Below are positions 6,122 through 15,402 of a stretch of 21,630 nt of DNA, one piece after another. Positions within the stretch are counted from its first letter, which is position 1. Each line of letters begins with the position of its first letter. The stretch covers positions 1-21,630 of the forward strand of contig PKXI01000014.1 in assembly GCA_003133425.1 (NCBI GenBank). Reading direction: 5' to 3'. The translations under genes were made by a program, and so were the position numbers. Source of the stretch: Acidobacteriaceae bacterium. GTDB lineage: Bacteria > Acidobacteriota > Terriglobia > Terriglobales > Acidobacteriaceae. Under the pieces are notes generated by a model, which was given only the letters and a program-made list of their open reading frames with translations, did not search any database and was not told where the DNA came from.

Positions 6122-8644
6122 GTGAAGGGCATTGGCTGCGCCGCCAGGAGAAGGCTGAACGCGCTCTCCCGCAACTTTCGCAGAGCTCTGGTAGTTAATT
6201 TCCTGCTGTTCCCCATGGTTTACGGCGTCCGTTCAGCACTGGCTCAGGCGACGCCGGACTTCGGCGATACCTCGCTGCTGCTCGAGGCGGCGCATACCGC
6301 CGGCCATAACGTAGTGCAGGCTGCCACCCCGGGGCCGGCTCCGGTCCCGACGGGAAAGCAGGTTGGCATGGTCAGCCAGATGGACCAGTCGCACGTCGAT
6401 TTGCCCAGCCAGGACGCGGTTGTCGATGTGCCGATCGTGCGCGGAGCACCTCTGCCGCACGGCGAAGGCGCGCGCCGCATGGGCGAGCGGCTGCACCGGA
6501 TCTTCGATGCGAACGACTGGCGCGCCGACCCGGCCAAGCCCTTCGAGCGCATCCCGTATTACCAGATGCTCCTGACGCACAAGCTCAAGCTGGCCGACGA
6601 CATGATGGTGCGCATGGAACTGGCCAACGAGCAGATGCGCGCCGGATTCGCCTCGCGGGCCATCGACACCCTCGAGGACCTGGTGAAGGGGGTCAACGCC
6701 AACCTGGACAAGGTGCCGGTCCCGATTCAGGCGCAGGTCCATCAGGAACTTGCGCTCGCCTATCTGCGGCTAGGCGAGCAGGAGAACTGTATCAGCCTGC
6801 ACAACCAGGACTCATGCGTTTTTCCCATCCTTGGCGACGGCCTGAACAAGATGACCCGTGGGGCCGAGGGGGCAATCGGCGAATACGCGAAGACGCTCGA
6901 GCTGAATCCGAGGAGCTACACCTCGATGTGGCTGATGAACATCGCCTACCAGCAGTTGGGCCAATGGCCGCAGGATGTTCCCAAAAAGTGGCTGGCCAAG
7001 CCGGAATGGTTCAAGTCCGAGTACGATATCGGAAACTTTCCAGACGTGGCCGGGCGGGCTGGATTGCAGGCCATCGAGCACGCCGGTGGAGCGATCGTGG
7101 ATGACTTCGACGGCGATGGCTTGCTGGACATCCTGATCAGCTCCCAGGGGCCGCTCGACCATCTGCACTTCTTCCACAACAACGGCGACGGAACCTTCAC
7201 GGACCGCACGAAAGAGGCGGGTCTTGAGGACGAGATCGGCGGGCTCAATATCGTAGAGGGCGACTACAACAACGATGGCAAGCCGGACTTTCTGATTCTG
7301 CGCGGGGCCTGGTGGCGGCGGTTCGGAGCCTATCCCTTAAGCCTGATGCGCAACAACGGCGATGGAACCTTCGACGACGTGACCGAGGAGGCAGGCCTGC
7401 TGACTTACGGGCCTACGCAGACCGCGGCCTTTGCCGATTACGACGGCGACGGCTGGCAGGACCTGTTTGTGGCGCACGAGACTGCGGGCGGGGCGACCTA
7501 CGCCTGCCAGCTCTTCCACAACAACCACGACGGCACCTTTACGCAGGTTCAGGCGCCCGGCGCAGCGCCCGGCAAGCTGGGCTCGAACCTGGGATTCGTC
7601 AAGGGCATCACCTGGGGCGACTACAACAACGACGGCCGCCCCGATTTATATGTATCGACCATGAGCGGCCGGTCCTTCCTGTTCCGCAACGATGGCCCAC
7701 GCGATCCCAAGCACCCGGAGACCGGGGAATGGAACTTTACCGATGTGACCGAGCGGGCCGGCCTGGCGGGCGTGCGCTTTACCTTTCCCACGTGGTTTTT
7801 CGACTACGACAACGACGGTTGGCTGGACATCTTCGCCGGCGGTTTCGCTACCGGCGGCAACGAGGACTACGGCGCCTTCCAGTTCGGCAAGCCAAATCAA
7901 GGGGCGCACACCTTCCTGTTCCACAACAACCACGACGGCACCTTCAGCGAGGTGCCGCAGGCAGGCGGGCTCGACCGCGTGATTACCGTCATGGCGGCCA
8001 ACTTTGGCGATCTGGACAACGACGGCTGGCTGGATGTGTACCTGGGCCTGGGCGACAGCCTTTATGAGTCGCTCCTGCCCAAGCGCATGTTCCGCAACAA
8101 CCAGGGCAGAAACTTCCAGGATGTGTCGACGTCGGGCGGATTCGGCAATTTGCAGAAGGGGCACGGAATCGCTTTTGCCGATATCCAGAACAACGGCAAC
8201 GAGGATGTCTTCGAGGAACTGGGCGGGGCGTACCAGGGAGATCGCTTCATGCCCGTGCTCTACCACAATCCGGGGCACGGAAATCATTGGGTGACGCTGG
8301 TGCTGGAAGGGGTAAAGACCAATCGCGCGGCGTATGGGGCGCGAATCAAGGTCACCATCGAAGAGGGTGGACGGCGGCGGTCGATCTACCGGGCAGTGGG
8401 CTCAGTCTCCAGCTTTGGCGGCAACCCGATGCGCCAGCATGTCGGCGTGGGCAAGGCTTCGTCGATCCGGGAGATCGAGATCTGGTGGCCAGTTTCGGGC
8501 TTGCGACAGAAGTTCCGCAACGTGCCGGTGGACCGCGTCTTTCACATCAGGGAAGGCCGGAATGTGCTGGATCAGATTGTGTGGAAGCCGTTTGAATTTG
8601 GAAAAACAAAGATTGCCGACCCAATGCAAGAGCACCACCATTGA
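6122..8644 (+). CDS. Sec-exported TPR/FG-GAP beta-propeller protein with UnbV domain (CRTAC1 family)
   Basis: 840 residues, GTG start. An arginine-rich n-region and hydrophobic stretch (about 22-36) end in ALAQA near residue 42, a Sec signal peptide. Residues about 145-290 are helical and TPR-like. Seven calcium-loop FG-GAP/VCBS repeats follow, beginning at D328, D381, D439, D500, D561, D630 and D687. Most read DxDxDG or DYNNDG, and the last is degenerate (IQNNGNED). Each is followed by variants of HNN-DGTF. Seven repeats predict a seven-bladed propeller. Residues about 733-811 match the ASPIC/UnbV domain (AYGARIKV, then EIEIWWP). Such domains bind ligands or partners outside the cytoplasm, and no enzymatic residues are evident. 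A paralogue follows after about 130 bases and is likely co-transcribed. The function of this protein class is not established. Confidence 0.9.
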   Translation: MKGIGCAARRRLNALSRNFRRALVVNFLLFPMVYGVRSALAQATPDFGDTSLLLEAAHTAGHNVVQAATPGPAPVPTGKQVGMVSQMDQSHVDLPSQDAVVDVPIVRGAPLPHGEGARRMGERLHRIFDANDWRADPAKPFERIPYYQMLLTHKLKLADDMMVRMELANEQMRAGFASRAIDTLEDLVKGVNANLDKVPVPIQAQVHQELALAYLRLGEQENCISLHNQDSCVFPILGDGLNKMTRGAEGAIGEYAKTLELNPRSYTSMWLMNIAYQQLGQWPQDVPKKWLAKPEWFKSEYDIGNFPDVAGRAGLQAIEHAGGAIVDDFDGDGLLDILISSQGPLDHLHFFHNNGDGTFTDRTKEAGLEDEIGGLNIVEGDYNNDGKPDFLILRGAWWRRFGAYPLSLMRNNGDGTFDDVTEEAGLLTYGPTQTAAFADYDGDGWQDLFVAHETAGGATYACQLFHNNHDGTFTQVQAPGAAPGKLGSNLGFVKGITWGDYNNDGRPDLYVSTMSGRSFLFRNDGPRDPKHPETGEWNFTDVTERAGLAGVRFTFPTWFFDYDNDGWLDIFAGGFATGGNEDYGAFQFGKPNQGAHTFLFHNNHDGTFSEVPQAGGLDRVITVMAANFGDLDNDGWLDVYLGLGDSLYESLLPKRMFRNNQGRNFQDVSTSGGFGNLQKGHGIAFADIQNNGNEDVFEELGGAYQGDRFMPVLYHNPGHGNHWVTLVLEGVKTNRAAYGARIKVTIEEGGRRRSIYRAVGSVSSFGGNPMRQHVGVGKASSIREIEIWWPVSGLRQKFRNVPVDRVFHIREGRNVLDQIVWKPFEFGKTKIADPMQEHHH

Positions 8645-8773
8645 AGCCGCACGGCAGGCCGGTGCTCAATTTGTCGCGTCCAACATGTGTCGGCCCGCCA
8701 CGACTGCTTCTGAATCAGGCTCCCGCTATACTCGTTGAAAGGGATGCAGCCGCGGAGGTCGCCGACGCACCCA

Positions 8774-10687
8774 ATGGAGATTCCCACCTTGCCGTTGACC
8801 CGTCGTGGATTCTTGCGGTCGCTCTCGCGGACGGCGCTCGTGTTGCCGTTGGAAGAAGTGTTGAGCCTTGTGCGGCCGGCGTTTGGGCTCGGCAGTCGGC
8901 AGGTTGCGCAATCGCCTCCGGCAACTGGCAATGCGCGCATGGCTTACGAAGCACCGGCGCGGCCTGCGCCCAAAGGGGCGCCTTCGCCAGTCACGGGGAC
9001 GCCGCTGGGAGTTCAGTTCATCGACGTTGCCAAGCAGGCCGGACTCAACGTGAAGACCATCTTTGGCGGCGAGCACCGCAACAAATATCTGCTGGAAACT
9101 ACTGGCTGCGGCGCGGCTTTCTTCGACTATGACCAGGACGACTGGGTGGATATTTTTCTCGTAAACGGCTGGCGGCTTGAGGGCTTTTCCAAGGGGCAAG
9201 AGCCCACCTGTCATCTTTTCAAGAATAACCGCGACGGCACATTTACCGATGTGACTCTGGAGGCAGGTCTCGCTCACTCGGGCTGGGGCCAGGCCTGCTC
9301 GGTAGGCGATTACAACAACGACGGCTGGAATGACCTGTTCGTCAGCTACTACGGGCAGAACGCGCTGTTCCGCAATAACGGTAACGGCACTTTTACCGAG
9401 GTGACCAAAGAGGCAGGTCTCCTGCAGTCCAGTCTGCGGTGGAACTCGGGATGCGCCTTTCTTGACTACGATCGCGACGGCCACCTAGATCTGTTCGTGG
9501 GCAATTACATAAACTTCGACGTGAAGACGGCGCCCACGCCCGAGGACGCCAACTGTACCTACAAGGGCATCCATGTGGCGTGTGGTCCGCCGGGCCTGGA
9601 GGGCGGCAAGAACCTGCTCTACCACAACAACGGCGACGGCACCTTTACCGACGTGAGCGAGAAGGCCGGGATGTGGGGGACGCTGGGAACCTTCGCACTG
9701 AGCGCGGTCGTGGGCGACCTGGACAACAACGGCTGGCCGAATATCTACGTCGCCAACGATTCGACTCCAGCTACGTACTATCGGAACCAGAAGGACGGCA
9801 CCTTCAAGGACGAGGCCATCGAGGCAGGGGCGGCTTACTCGCCGGATGGGAAGCCGCAAGCCGGCATGGGTGCCTCTATCGGCGACTACAATCGCGATGG
9901 TTTATTGGACATTGCCAAGACCAACTTCGCAGGTGATACCGACTCCCTGTATCAGAATCTCGGCGACGGCTCCTTCGACGATCGGACATACCAGGCCGGG
10001 CTTGGAATCAATACCCGACTGATGGGCTGGGGTGTGAGCTTCATGGACATCGATAACGATGGCTGGCTCGACATTCTGGTTGCCAACGGCCACGTTTATC
10101 CCGAGGTAGACGGAACACAGGTTGACGCCGCCTACGCAGAGCGCAAGTATCTCTATCGCAACCTGCGCAACGGCCAGTTTGAGGACGTGAGTCTCATTGG
10201 CGGCAGTGGTATTACGGCTGCTGCGCCGGCCAGGGGCTTTGCCGTGGGCGACTATGACAACGACGGCAACCTTGACGCGATTGTGAACTGTGTTAACGCC
10301 GGGCCGCAACTGCTGCACTGCGAGTCAACCCTGAAGCGCAACTGGGTCAAAATTCGCACCGTGGGCACCCGGAGCAACCGAACTGGAATCGGGGCCCGAA
10401 TCAAAGTGGTGGCCCAGACCAACACGCCGGCCGTCGGCGCAAAGGCCGGAAGCCCGTTGGTTCAGATTGACGAAGTGCGCTCTAGTAACGGCTACTACTC
10501 TGCCAGCGACCTGCGCATCCACTTCGGCCTCGGCGACGCCAAAAAGGTGGACTTGGTAGAGATTCGCTGGCCCTCCGGCGCCGTAGACATCTTGAAGGAC
10601 CTGAATGTGAACTGTCTCCACGTCATCCAGGAGGGCGGCAAGATCCTAAAAACAGACACATTCCTCTCAACAAAAAAGAAGGCCTGA
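8774..10687 (+). CDS. FG-GAP/UnbV (CRTAC1-type) protein with Tat-type signal
   Basis: 637 residues from the ATG at 8774. In-frame alternatives are TTG at 8735 and ATG at 8744. GGAGG at 8754-8758 slightly favours 8774, although its spacing is long. Residues 9-15 read TRRGFLR, a good twin-arginine motif, followed by a moderately hydrophobic stretch that is oddly interrupted by two glutamates. Seven FG-GAP loops start near D118, D179, D231, D315, D371, D425 and D493. The CGPPGL motif at about 270-275 is typical of CRTAC1-type proteins. The C-terminal 100 residues (SNRTGIGARIKV to VDLVEIRWPSG) are an ASPIC/UnbV domain. It lacks the TPR-like N-terminus of its upstream neighbour, so the two are paralogues with different builds. 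Expected outside the cytoplasm as a calcium-dependent binding propeller. The ligand is unknown. Confidence 0.88.
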   Translation: MEIPTLPLTRRGFLRSLSRTALVLPLEEVLSLVRPAFGLGSRQVAQSPPATGNARMAYEAPARPAPKGAPSPVTGTPLGVQFIDVAKQAGLNVKTIFGGEHRNKYLLETTGCGAAFFDYDQDDWVDIFLVNGWRLEGFSKGQEPTCHLFKNNRDGTFTDVTLEAGLAHSGWGQACSVGDYNNDGWNDLFVSYYGQNALFRNNGNGTFTEVTKEAGLLQSSLRWNSGCAFLDYDRDGHLDLFVGNYINFDVKTAPTPEDANCTYKGIHVACGPPGLEGGKNLLYHNNGDGTFTDVSEKAGMWGTLGTFALSAVVGDLDNNGWPNIYVANDSTPATYYRNQKDGTFKDEAIEAGAAYSPDGKPQAGMGASIGDYNRDGLLDIAKTNFAGDTDSLYQNLGDGSFDDRTYQAGLGINTRLMGWGVSFMDIDNDGWLDILVANGHVYPEVDGTQVDAAYAERKYLYRNLRNGQFEDVSLIGGSGITAAAPARGFAVGDYDNDGNLDAIVNCVNAGPQLLHCESTLKRNWVKIRTVGTRSNRTGIGARIKVVAQTNTPAVGAKAGSPLVQIDEVRSSNGYYSASDLRIHFGLGDAKKVDLVEIRWPSGAVDILKDLNVNCLHVIQEGGKILKTDTFLSTKKKA

Positions 10688-11231
10688 TCCCCTATGAACC
10701 GTTCCCATTGATTTCCCCGGTTTGGCCGGGCGAGCAGTTCCGCACGCTGCGATGGATTCTGGCGGGTCGACGGAAATGTTTCGCTTCTCGAGTCGGGACC
10801 TGGGCGGGGCATGCAGGATAGCCAGCGCTCTTCTGGGTCAGCAGGGTACCCCGTACCTGCGGCTCAATCGACCGCTTCCAACGATCCAAATGCCACGTGT
10901 TCCCCCTGCCAGGTGGGAATTGAAAAAGCTGGTGGCCAAAGGAAAGCGTTTACTCCAGGTCCAATCATGCTGTGCATAAATTTATTTTGATACAGGGCAA
11001 CAATTGTCCTTAATTCGGTAGCACGCTGTTTTGGTCCGGGGTCTTCCCGCAGGGAGCGCACTCGGGAAACAGGGGGCAGTGAATTAGTAAATCGCTTCTG
11101 AGTGGAGTAAACAGCAATCGTCGAAGGGCGCAGTGGCCGGATAGGCGAAAGACTTTCATTCTTCAGGTGTTCCACGTCATCCGCATAATCTTTTTACCAT
11201 TCGAAAATTCTGCAGGGTATTGCTTGTAGGG
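10688..11231. other. Long non-coding gap upstream of the receptor gene
   Basis: No ORF here looks like a protein family I know, and short frames on both strands read as low-complexity noise. A small hairpin (CCCGG, 5-base loop, CCGGG at 10716-10730) follows the FG-GAP stop without a T-run. A second hairpin lies at 10841-10860 (8 pairs, one bulge, 3-base loop). Either may slow or end the upstream transcript. No strong promoter was found. The weak best candidate is TTGATA (10987-10992) with TTAATT 17 bases on. Confidence 0.4.
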
Positions 11232-11246
11232 GGTTGACAGTCAACC
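11232..11246. promoter_or_regulatory. Perfect 15-bp palindrome overlapping a TTGACA hexamer
   Basis: GGTTGAC-A-GTCAACC is an exact inverted repeat with a single central base, 236 bases before the receptor ATG. It contains a consensus -35 hexamer (11234-11239), although no good -10 lies 16-18 bases downstream. It looks like a dimeric repressor or activator site. It shares GTTGACAG with the inverted repeat at 3888-3929. Confidence 0.4.
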
Positions 11247-11362
11247 TTTTGGCTGATTACCTTCAACGTGGTTTCGCTGAGGTGTGCACCTTCTTGGGCT
11301 CCCAATGTGCCAGGAATTTGACTTTCATTAGTTCTGAGGGTGCAGTCACACCGGTTTATTGA

Positions 11363-11432
11363 GCGGTCCTGCCATCGCGGCAGGATCGCCGTATGCGCCG
11401 ACGGGCAAGTTGCCAATTGCCGGGCAAGTGGC
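11363..11432 (+). promoter_or_regulatory. Structured leader of the receptor mRNA
   Basis: An 11-base-pair stem (GCGGTCCTGCC with GGCAGGATCGC, one G-U pair) closes a 5-base loop at 11363-11389. It is followed by four arms, GGCAA (11404-11408), TTGCC (11410-11414), TTGCC (11417-11421) and GGCAA (11423-11427). Arms 1+3 and arms 2+4 can each form an 8-base-loop hairpin, but not both at once. No T-run follows. The layout suggests a regulatory leader or stacked operator half-sites, and no known riboswitch class is recognised. Confidence 0.42.
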
Positions 11433-11482
11433 AAGTAGATTGACCACAAACGCGCAAACCCGAAGCATCTTTAGGAGACAGT

Positions 11483-14400
11483 ATGAAAGGGAAGAATATG
11501 ACCAAGATCTTCCGTACTTTGCTCGTACTTGCGCTCATCGTTGGCGCGAGTATGCTGTCCACCACACCGGCCCGAGCGCAATCGGTCTACGGATCGATCA
11601 TCGGCACGATCACTGACAAGACCGGTGCAGCCATTCCCGGTGCGACGGTTACGATCAAGGACGAAGCCAAGGGCACAATCGTCACCGTTACTTCCAACGC
11701 ATCGGGCGACTACAACGTCCCCCACCTGATCCCCGACGTATACGACCTGAAGGTCTCGATGAAGGGCTACAACACCTTCGAGACGGTCGGAATCCAGGTT
11801 GAGGCCGACACGGCGCCCCGGATCGATCCCACCCTCGGGGTCGGCAGTGTCGAAACCACGGTCGAAGTCAGCGCGGAATCGCAACCCGAGTTGAAGACCG
11901 TGAGCAGCGACGTATCCACTGTCTTCGATCAGCAGCAGGTTTCCAGCTTGCCGGTCGGCGACCAGAACTTCACCAACCTGCAACTTTTGCTTCCCGGCGC
12001 CCAGCTTCTCGGCTGGTCCCACGCCGCTGACGAAAACCCTCAGGCTTCGAAGCAGATTCAGGTCGACGGCCAGGCCTTCGGCGGCACCGCCTTTGAGCTG
12101 GACGGCACCGATAACGAGGATCCGATCCTGGGCATCATCGTCATCAACCCGGCCACCGATGCTGTGACCGAAACCAAGATCACCACGCAGAACTTCGATG
12201 CCGAACTCGGCAAAGCCGTCTCAGCGGTTGTCACTGCCCAGACCCGCTCGGGCACGAACCACTTCCACGGCAGCGTCTATGACTTCCGCACCGGCAACGC
12301 CAACCTGGCCCGCGACCCCTTCTCGCAGCCAAAGTCGACTGGTCTTCCCGCCGGCTTAAAGAACCGCATGGGCGCGTCAATTGGCGGACCAATCCTCAAG
12401 GACAAGGCCTTCTTCTTCTTCAACTTTGAAGGTCAGCGTCAGAAGGTCGGAACCTCGGCAACCGATACGGTTCCCACCTCGCTATTGACGGAAAGCTGCC
12501 TGGGAAACACCACCAACAGCGCCGCTCAAGTGGCTGCCGGTTATACGGGTTGCGACTTCAGCGAATACAACTCCACCGCAACCGGTGCTCCTGGAAGTAC
12601 CGGCAACATCTACGACAATGCCGGGCAGTTCTACGTGGCAAACGGCAACAAGCCGGCGCCATTTCCCAGCAATGTGATTCCCAAGTCCATGCTCTCCGCC
12701 CAGGCTCTGGCGTTCCTCAAGATGATCGAGCCGTACACGAAGGGTATTGCACTTACTCCGGGCTCGGGATCGGTTGCCGGATTGGACAAGAACTTCAACG
12801 AGAACGGAACCGGTCTGTTCAACAGCAACCAGTGGACCGAACGCGTGGACTATACCCTCAACGAGAAGACGCATGTCTTCGAGCGTTTCTCGCGCTTTAC
12901 CGACCTGCTCTCCGGCGCCGTCATGTTTGGCGCGGCGGGTGGTCCCGGTTTCGGCATCAACAACTACGGCGGTAACTCGAACGGATGGAACGACAGCTTG
13001 GCCACGGGCATGGACATCGCCATTAGTCCGAAGCTGCTCACCGACTTCCGTCTCGGCTATTACCGCTATAACGTCATCGACACGAAGCATGACCAGAGTG
13101 CGACACTCGCCACGACGCTCAACATCCCCGGCATCAACCTCGGTACCTTCTTCACCGGCGGTTCTCCGGGCTTCCTGCTCGCCAACGTCCCTAGCGGCGG
13201 CGGCGGAACCCAGAACAACCCCGTCTTCGGTGATGGCCTGGGCATCAACCGTTGCAACTGCCCGCTGACCGAGCGCGAGGACCAGGGCCAGATCGTCAAC
13301 AACTGGACCATGATCGTCGGCAATCACACCATCAAGTTGGGAGCCGATCTGCGCTATGGCCGCAACCTTCGCGTCCCGTCCGACAGCGACCGCGATGGCG
13401 AACTGCACTTCGGTAACGGACCGACCTCCAACCAGAACCTCGCCACCCAGGGTGGTCTTGGCTGGGCAACGTACATGCTCGGCTTGGTCTCCAAGCAAAA
13501 CAGCAGCGGCGACAATGCCTTTGCCCGTTACGTCTCCACCTCGACCAATGCCAAGGAATTCCAGAAGCGCACTTTCTTCTACGGTCAGGACACTTGGCGC
13601 GCCGGCAAGAAGCTCACCCTCAACCTCGGCCTCCGCTGGGATATTTACTTCCCGGAGTCGGTCAACGGCCCCGGGAACGGAGCTCTTCTCAACATTTCCG
13701 ATGGCTATCTCCATGTTGCCGGCATTGGCAGTATCCCCTCCGACCTCGGTTGGACCATACAGAAGGCCAAGCAGTTTGCTCCGCGTCTCGGCGTCACCTA
13801 CCAGCTCGACTCCAAGACCGTGGTCCGCGCCGGCTACGGCCGCAGCTTCGACACCGGAGTATTCGGTTCGATTTTCGGTCACACCGTCACGCAGAACATT
13901 CCGGTTCTCGCCAAGCAGGTCATCCAGAACAACAACATTACTCAACCCGCTTTCACGCTCGCGGCTGGTCCTGCGCCATTTGTGAACTACAAAACGCCTT
14001 CGAACGGCCTCCTGCCCAACCCCGGAGCCGCGGTTAGCTCGTCTTCGCGCGCCAACCCGCTCCACTTCACCACCATCGACGCATGGAACCTGTCCGTGCA
14101 GCGCCAGATTATTCCCTCGATGACGCTCACGGTTGCCTACGTAGGCAACAAGGGAACGCATACCCTTGGCGACGGCGACAGCAATGGAACCAATCCGAAT
14201 GAGTCGGCGATCTCTCTTCCAGGTTCGGTCAATACCTACAACCAGCAGACGCTCCACTTCGATCCGAAGGTGCCGGCAAACACCATCGCATCGAATGGCG
14301 GCGTCTCAACCACCGCATTCCTCACCCGGTACTACTGGGCCAAGCTTCCTGCCTGCTCAGATGGGAACTACACAAATCCTGGCGGAACGTTCATCTCCAG

Positions 14401-15199
14401 CGGCATGTGCGGCTGGACCAACGGTATTGCATACCGCGGAGACGACCAGAACACCGAGTTCGATGCTCTGCAGATCACTCTGCAGAAGAACATGAGCCAC
14501 GGCCTGGCCGCCACCGTCAACTACCAATGGGCAAGTGCTTTCGACGAAACCTCCGGGTTCTATACCTGGAGTCACTCTGCTACTCATGGACGCGACTCGA
14601 ACGTCCGCGACCAACAGGTTGTCCTCTATGGCAGTTACGACTTGCCCTTCGGCAAAGGGAAGCAGTTTGTTCCCCACGCCAACGAGGTAACCGACCTGCT
14701 TGTCGGTGGCTGGCAGTTGAGCGGCACCATGAACATCTCCGGCGGATTGCCCTTCAGCCTCGGCTACAACGAGTGCGGAGCGAATATTTCCAACGGCAAC
14801 TGCTCACCCAACCAGTCAGGGAAGATGGCGACCTCTCTTTCTGGTTTCCTCCCCGGCTCGAACGGAACGGGAACACGCACCTTCTACCCAGCCCACACGC
14901 TGGGTGACGGAACGTTCTCCAACCCGGGCCTCGACACCATCGGCAATGCTGGCATCAACACCTATCGCGGTCCCAACTTCTTCACTTCGGATTTGGCCCT
15001 CACCAAGGGCTTTTCGGTTTGGGAGGACGTTGCGATCAAGTTCCGGTTTGATGCCTTTAACGCCTTCAACCACATCAACCCGGGCAACCCGGGAGGCAAT
15101 ATCGAATCGCTCGGTACCATCAGCAGCGAAGCCAACGGCTGCGTTGGCGAGACCTGCGGTCCGCGTCAGGTCGAATTCTCTCTGCGGGCGCAGTTCTAA
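11483..15199 (+). CDS. Oar-like TonB-dependent outer-membrane receptor
   Basis: 1238 residues. AGGAG at 11472-11476 sits at good spacing before the ATG at 11483. Residues 1-33 form a signal peptide (hydrophobic 11-25, ending TTPARAQ). Residues about 36-125 are a carboxypeptidase-regulatory-like Ig fold (GTITDKTGAAIPGATVTI, then GDYNVPHLIPDVYDL). A plug-like region follows at about 140-290, with VDGQAFGGTAFELDG, NFDAELGKAVSAVV and RSGTNHFHGSVYDF as the usual landmarks. The rest is a long beta-barrel ending in the terminal Phe typical of outer-membrane proteins. This is the receptor type that is greatly expanded in Acidobacteriota. It probably imports or binds an oligomeric ligand using TonB energy, but no TonB box could be placed and the substrate is unknown. 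It has its own long leader and a strong terminator, so it is likely a monocistronic unit within the cluster. Confidence 0.92.
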   Translation: MKGKNMTKIFRTLLVLALIVGASMLSTTPARAQSVYGSIIGTITDKTGAAIPGATVTIKDEAKGTIVTVTSNASGDYNVPHLIPDVYDLKVSMKGYNTFETVGIQVEADTAPRIDPTLGVGSVETTVEVSAESQPELKTVSSDVSTVFDQQQVSSLPVGDQNFTNLQLLLPGAQLLGWSHAADENPQASKQIQVDGQAFGGTAFELDGTDNEDPILGIIVINPATDAVTETKITTQNFDAELGKAVSAVVTAQTRSGTNHFHGSVYDFRTGNANLARDPFSQPKSTGLPAGLKNRMGASIGGPILKDKAFFFFNFEGQRQKVGTSATDTVPTSLLTESCLGNTTNSAAQVAAGYTGCDFSEYNSTATGAPGSTGNIYDNAGQFYVANGNKPAPFPSNVIPKSMLSAQALAFLKMIEPYTKGIALTPGSGSVAGLDKNFNENGTGLFNSNQWTERVDYTLNEKTHVFERFSRFTDLLSGAVMFGAAGGPGFGINNYGGNSNGWNDSLATGMDIAISPKLLTDFRLGYYRYNVIDTKHDQSATLATTLNIPGINLGTFFTGGSPGFLLANVPSGGGGTQNNPVFGDGLGINRCNCPLTEREDQGQIVNNWTMIVGNHTIKLGADLRYGRNLRVPSDSDRDGELHFGNGPTSNQNLATQGGLGWATYMLGLVSKQNSSGDNAFARYVSTSTNAKEFQKRTFFYGQDTWRAGKKLTLNLGLRWDIYFPESVNGPGNGALLNISDGYLHVAGIGSIPSDLGWTIQKAKQFAPRLGVTYQLDSKTVVRAGYGRSFDTGVFGSIFGHTVTQNIPVLAKQVIQNNNITQPAFTLAAGPAPFVNYKTPSNGLLPNPGAAVSSSSRANPLHFTTIDAWNLSVQRQIIPSMTLTVAYVGNKGTHTLGDGDSNGTNPNESAISLPGSVNTYNQQTLHFDPKVPANTIASNGGVSTTAFLTRYYWAKLPACSDGNYTNPGGTFISSGMCGWTNGIAYRGDDQNTEFDALQITLQKNMSHGLAATVNYQWASAFDETSGFYTWSHSATHGRDSNVRDQQVVLYGSYDLPFGKGKQFVPHANEVTDLLVGGWQLSGTMNISGGLPFSLGYNECGANISNGNCSPNQSGKMATSLSGFLPGSNGTGTRTFYPAHTLGDGTFSNPGLDTIGNAGINTYRGPNFFTSDLALTKGFSVWEDVAIKFRFDAFNAFNHINPGNPGGNIESLGTISSEANGCVGETCGPRQVEFSLRAQF

Positions 15200-15226
15200 C
15201 AGCCCGCAAAGAGCCGCAACTAAACC

Positions 15227-15260
15227 TGGGAGGGGAGCTTCGGCTCCCCTCCTAGTTTCA
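15227..15260 (+). terminator. Rho-independent terminator with UUCG loop
   Basis: The stem GGAGGGGAGC/GCTCCCCTCC is a perfect 10 base pairs, extendable by a G-U and a T-A pair, around a TTCG tetraloop. It begins 28 bases after the receptor stop codon. The following tract (GTTTCAT) is a modest T-run. It should separate the receptor transcript from the TPR operon. Confidence 0.82.
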
Positions 15261-15402
15261 TCGTCCGCGCCGCGGCGCAGCTGCCATCCGTTCTATACTG
15301 ATTGGCAAGCTCTAAAGCATTCTCACGACGACGCAGCCTCTTCTCAGGCCGCGGAAAAACGCCGTGGGAATGATGAGGATGCCGTAAATTCAAGGCCGAT
15401 TC

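Noticed and set aside
7170..10250. Recurring short DNA motif encoding NN-GDGTF, at first sight like an interspersed repeat
   Set aside because: Copies are in frame and degenerate, and they encode FG-GAP calcium loops, so they are protein repeats and not a CRISPR array or DNA repeat family.
10864..11175. A 103-codon minus-strand frame in the long gap before the receptor
   Set aside because: No motif, signal or ribosome-binding site is visible, and codon use looks random. It was kept as non-coding.
12482..14257. A 591-codon open frame antisense to the receptor gene
   Set aside because: Composition is valine- and glycine-rich without domains, and it lies fully inside a well-supported receptor gene. 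High GC leaves long antisense frames open.
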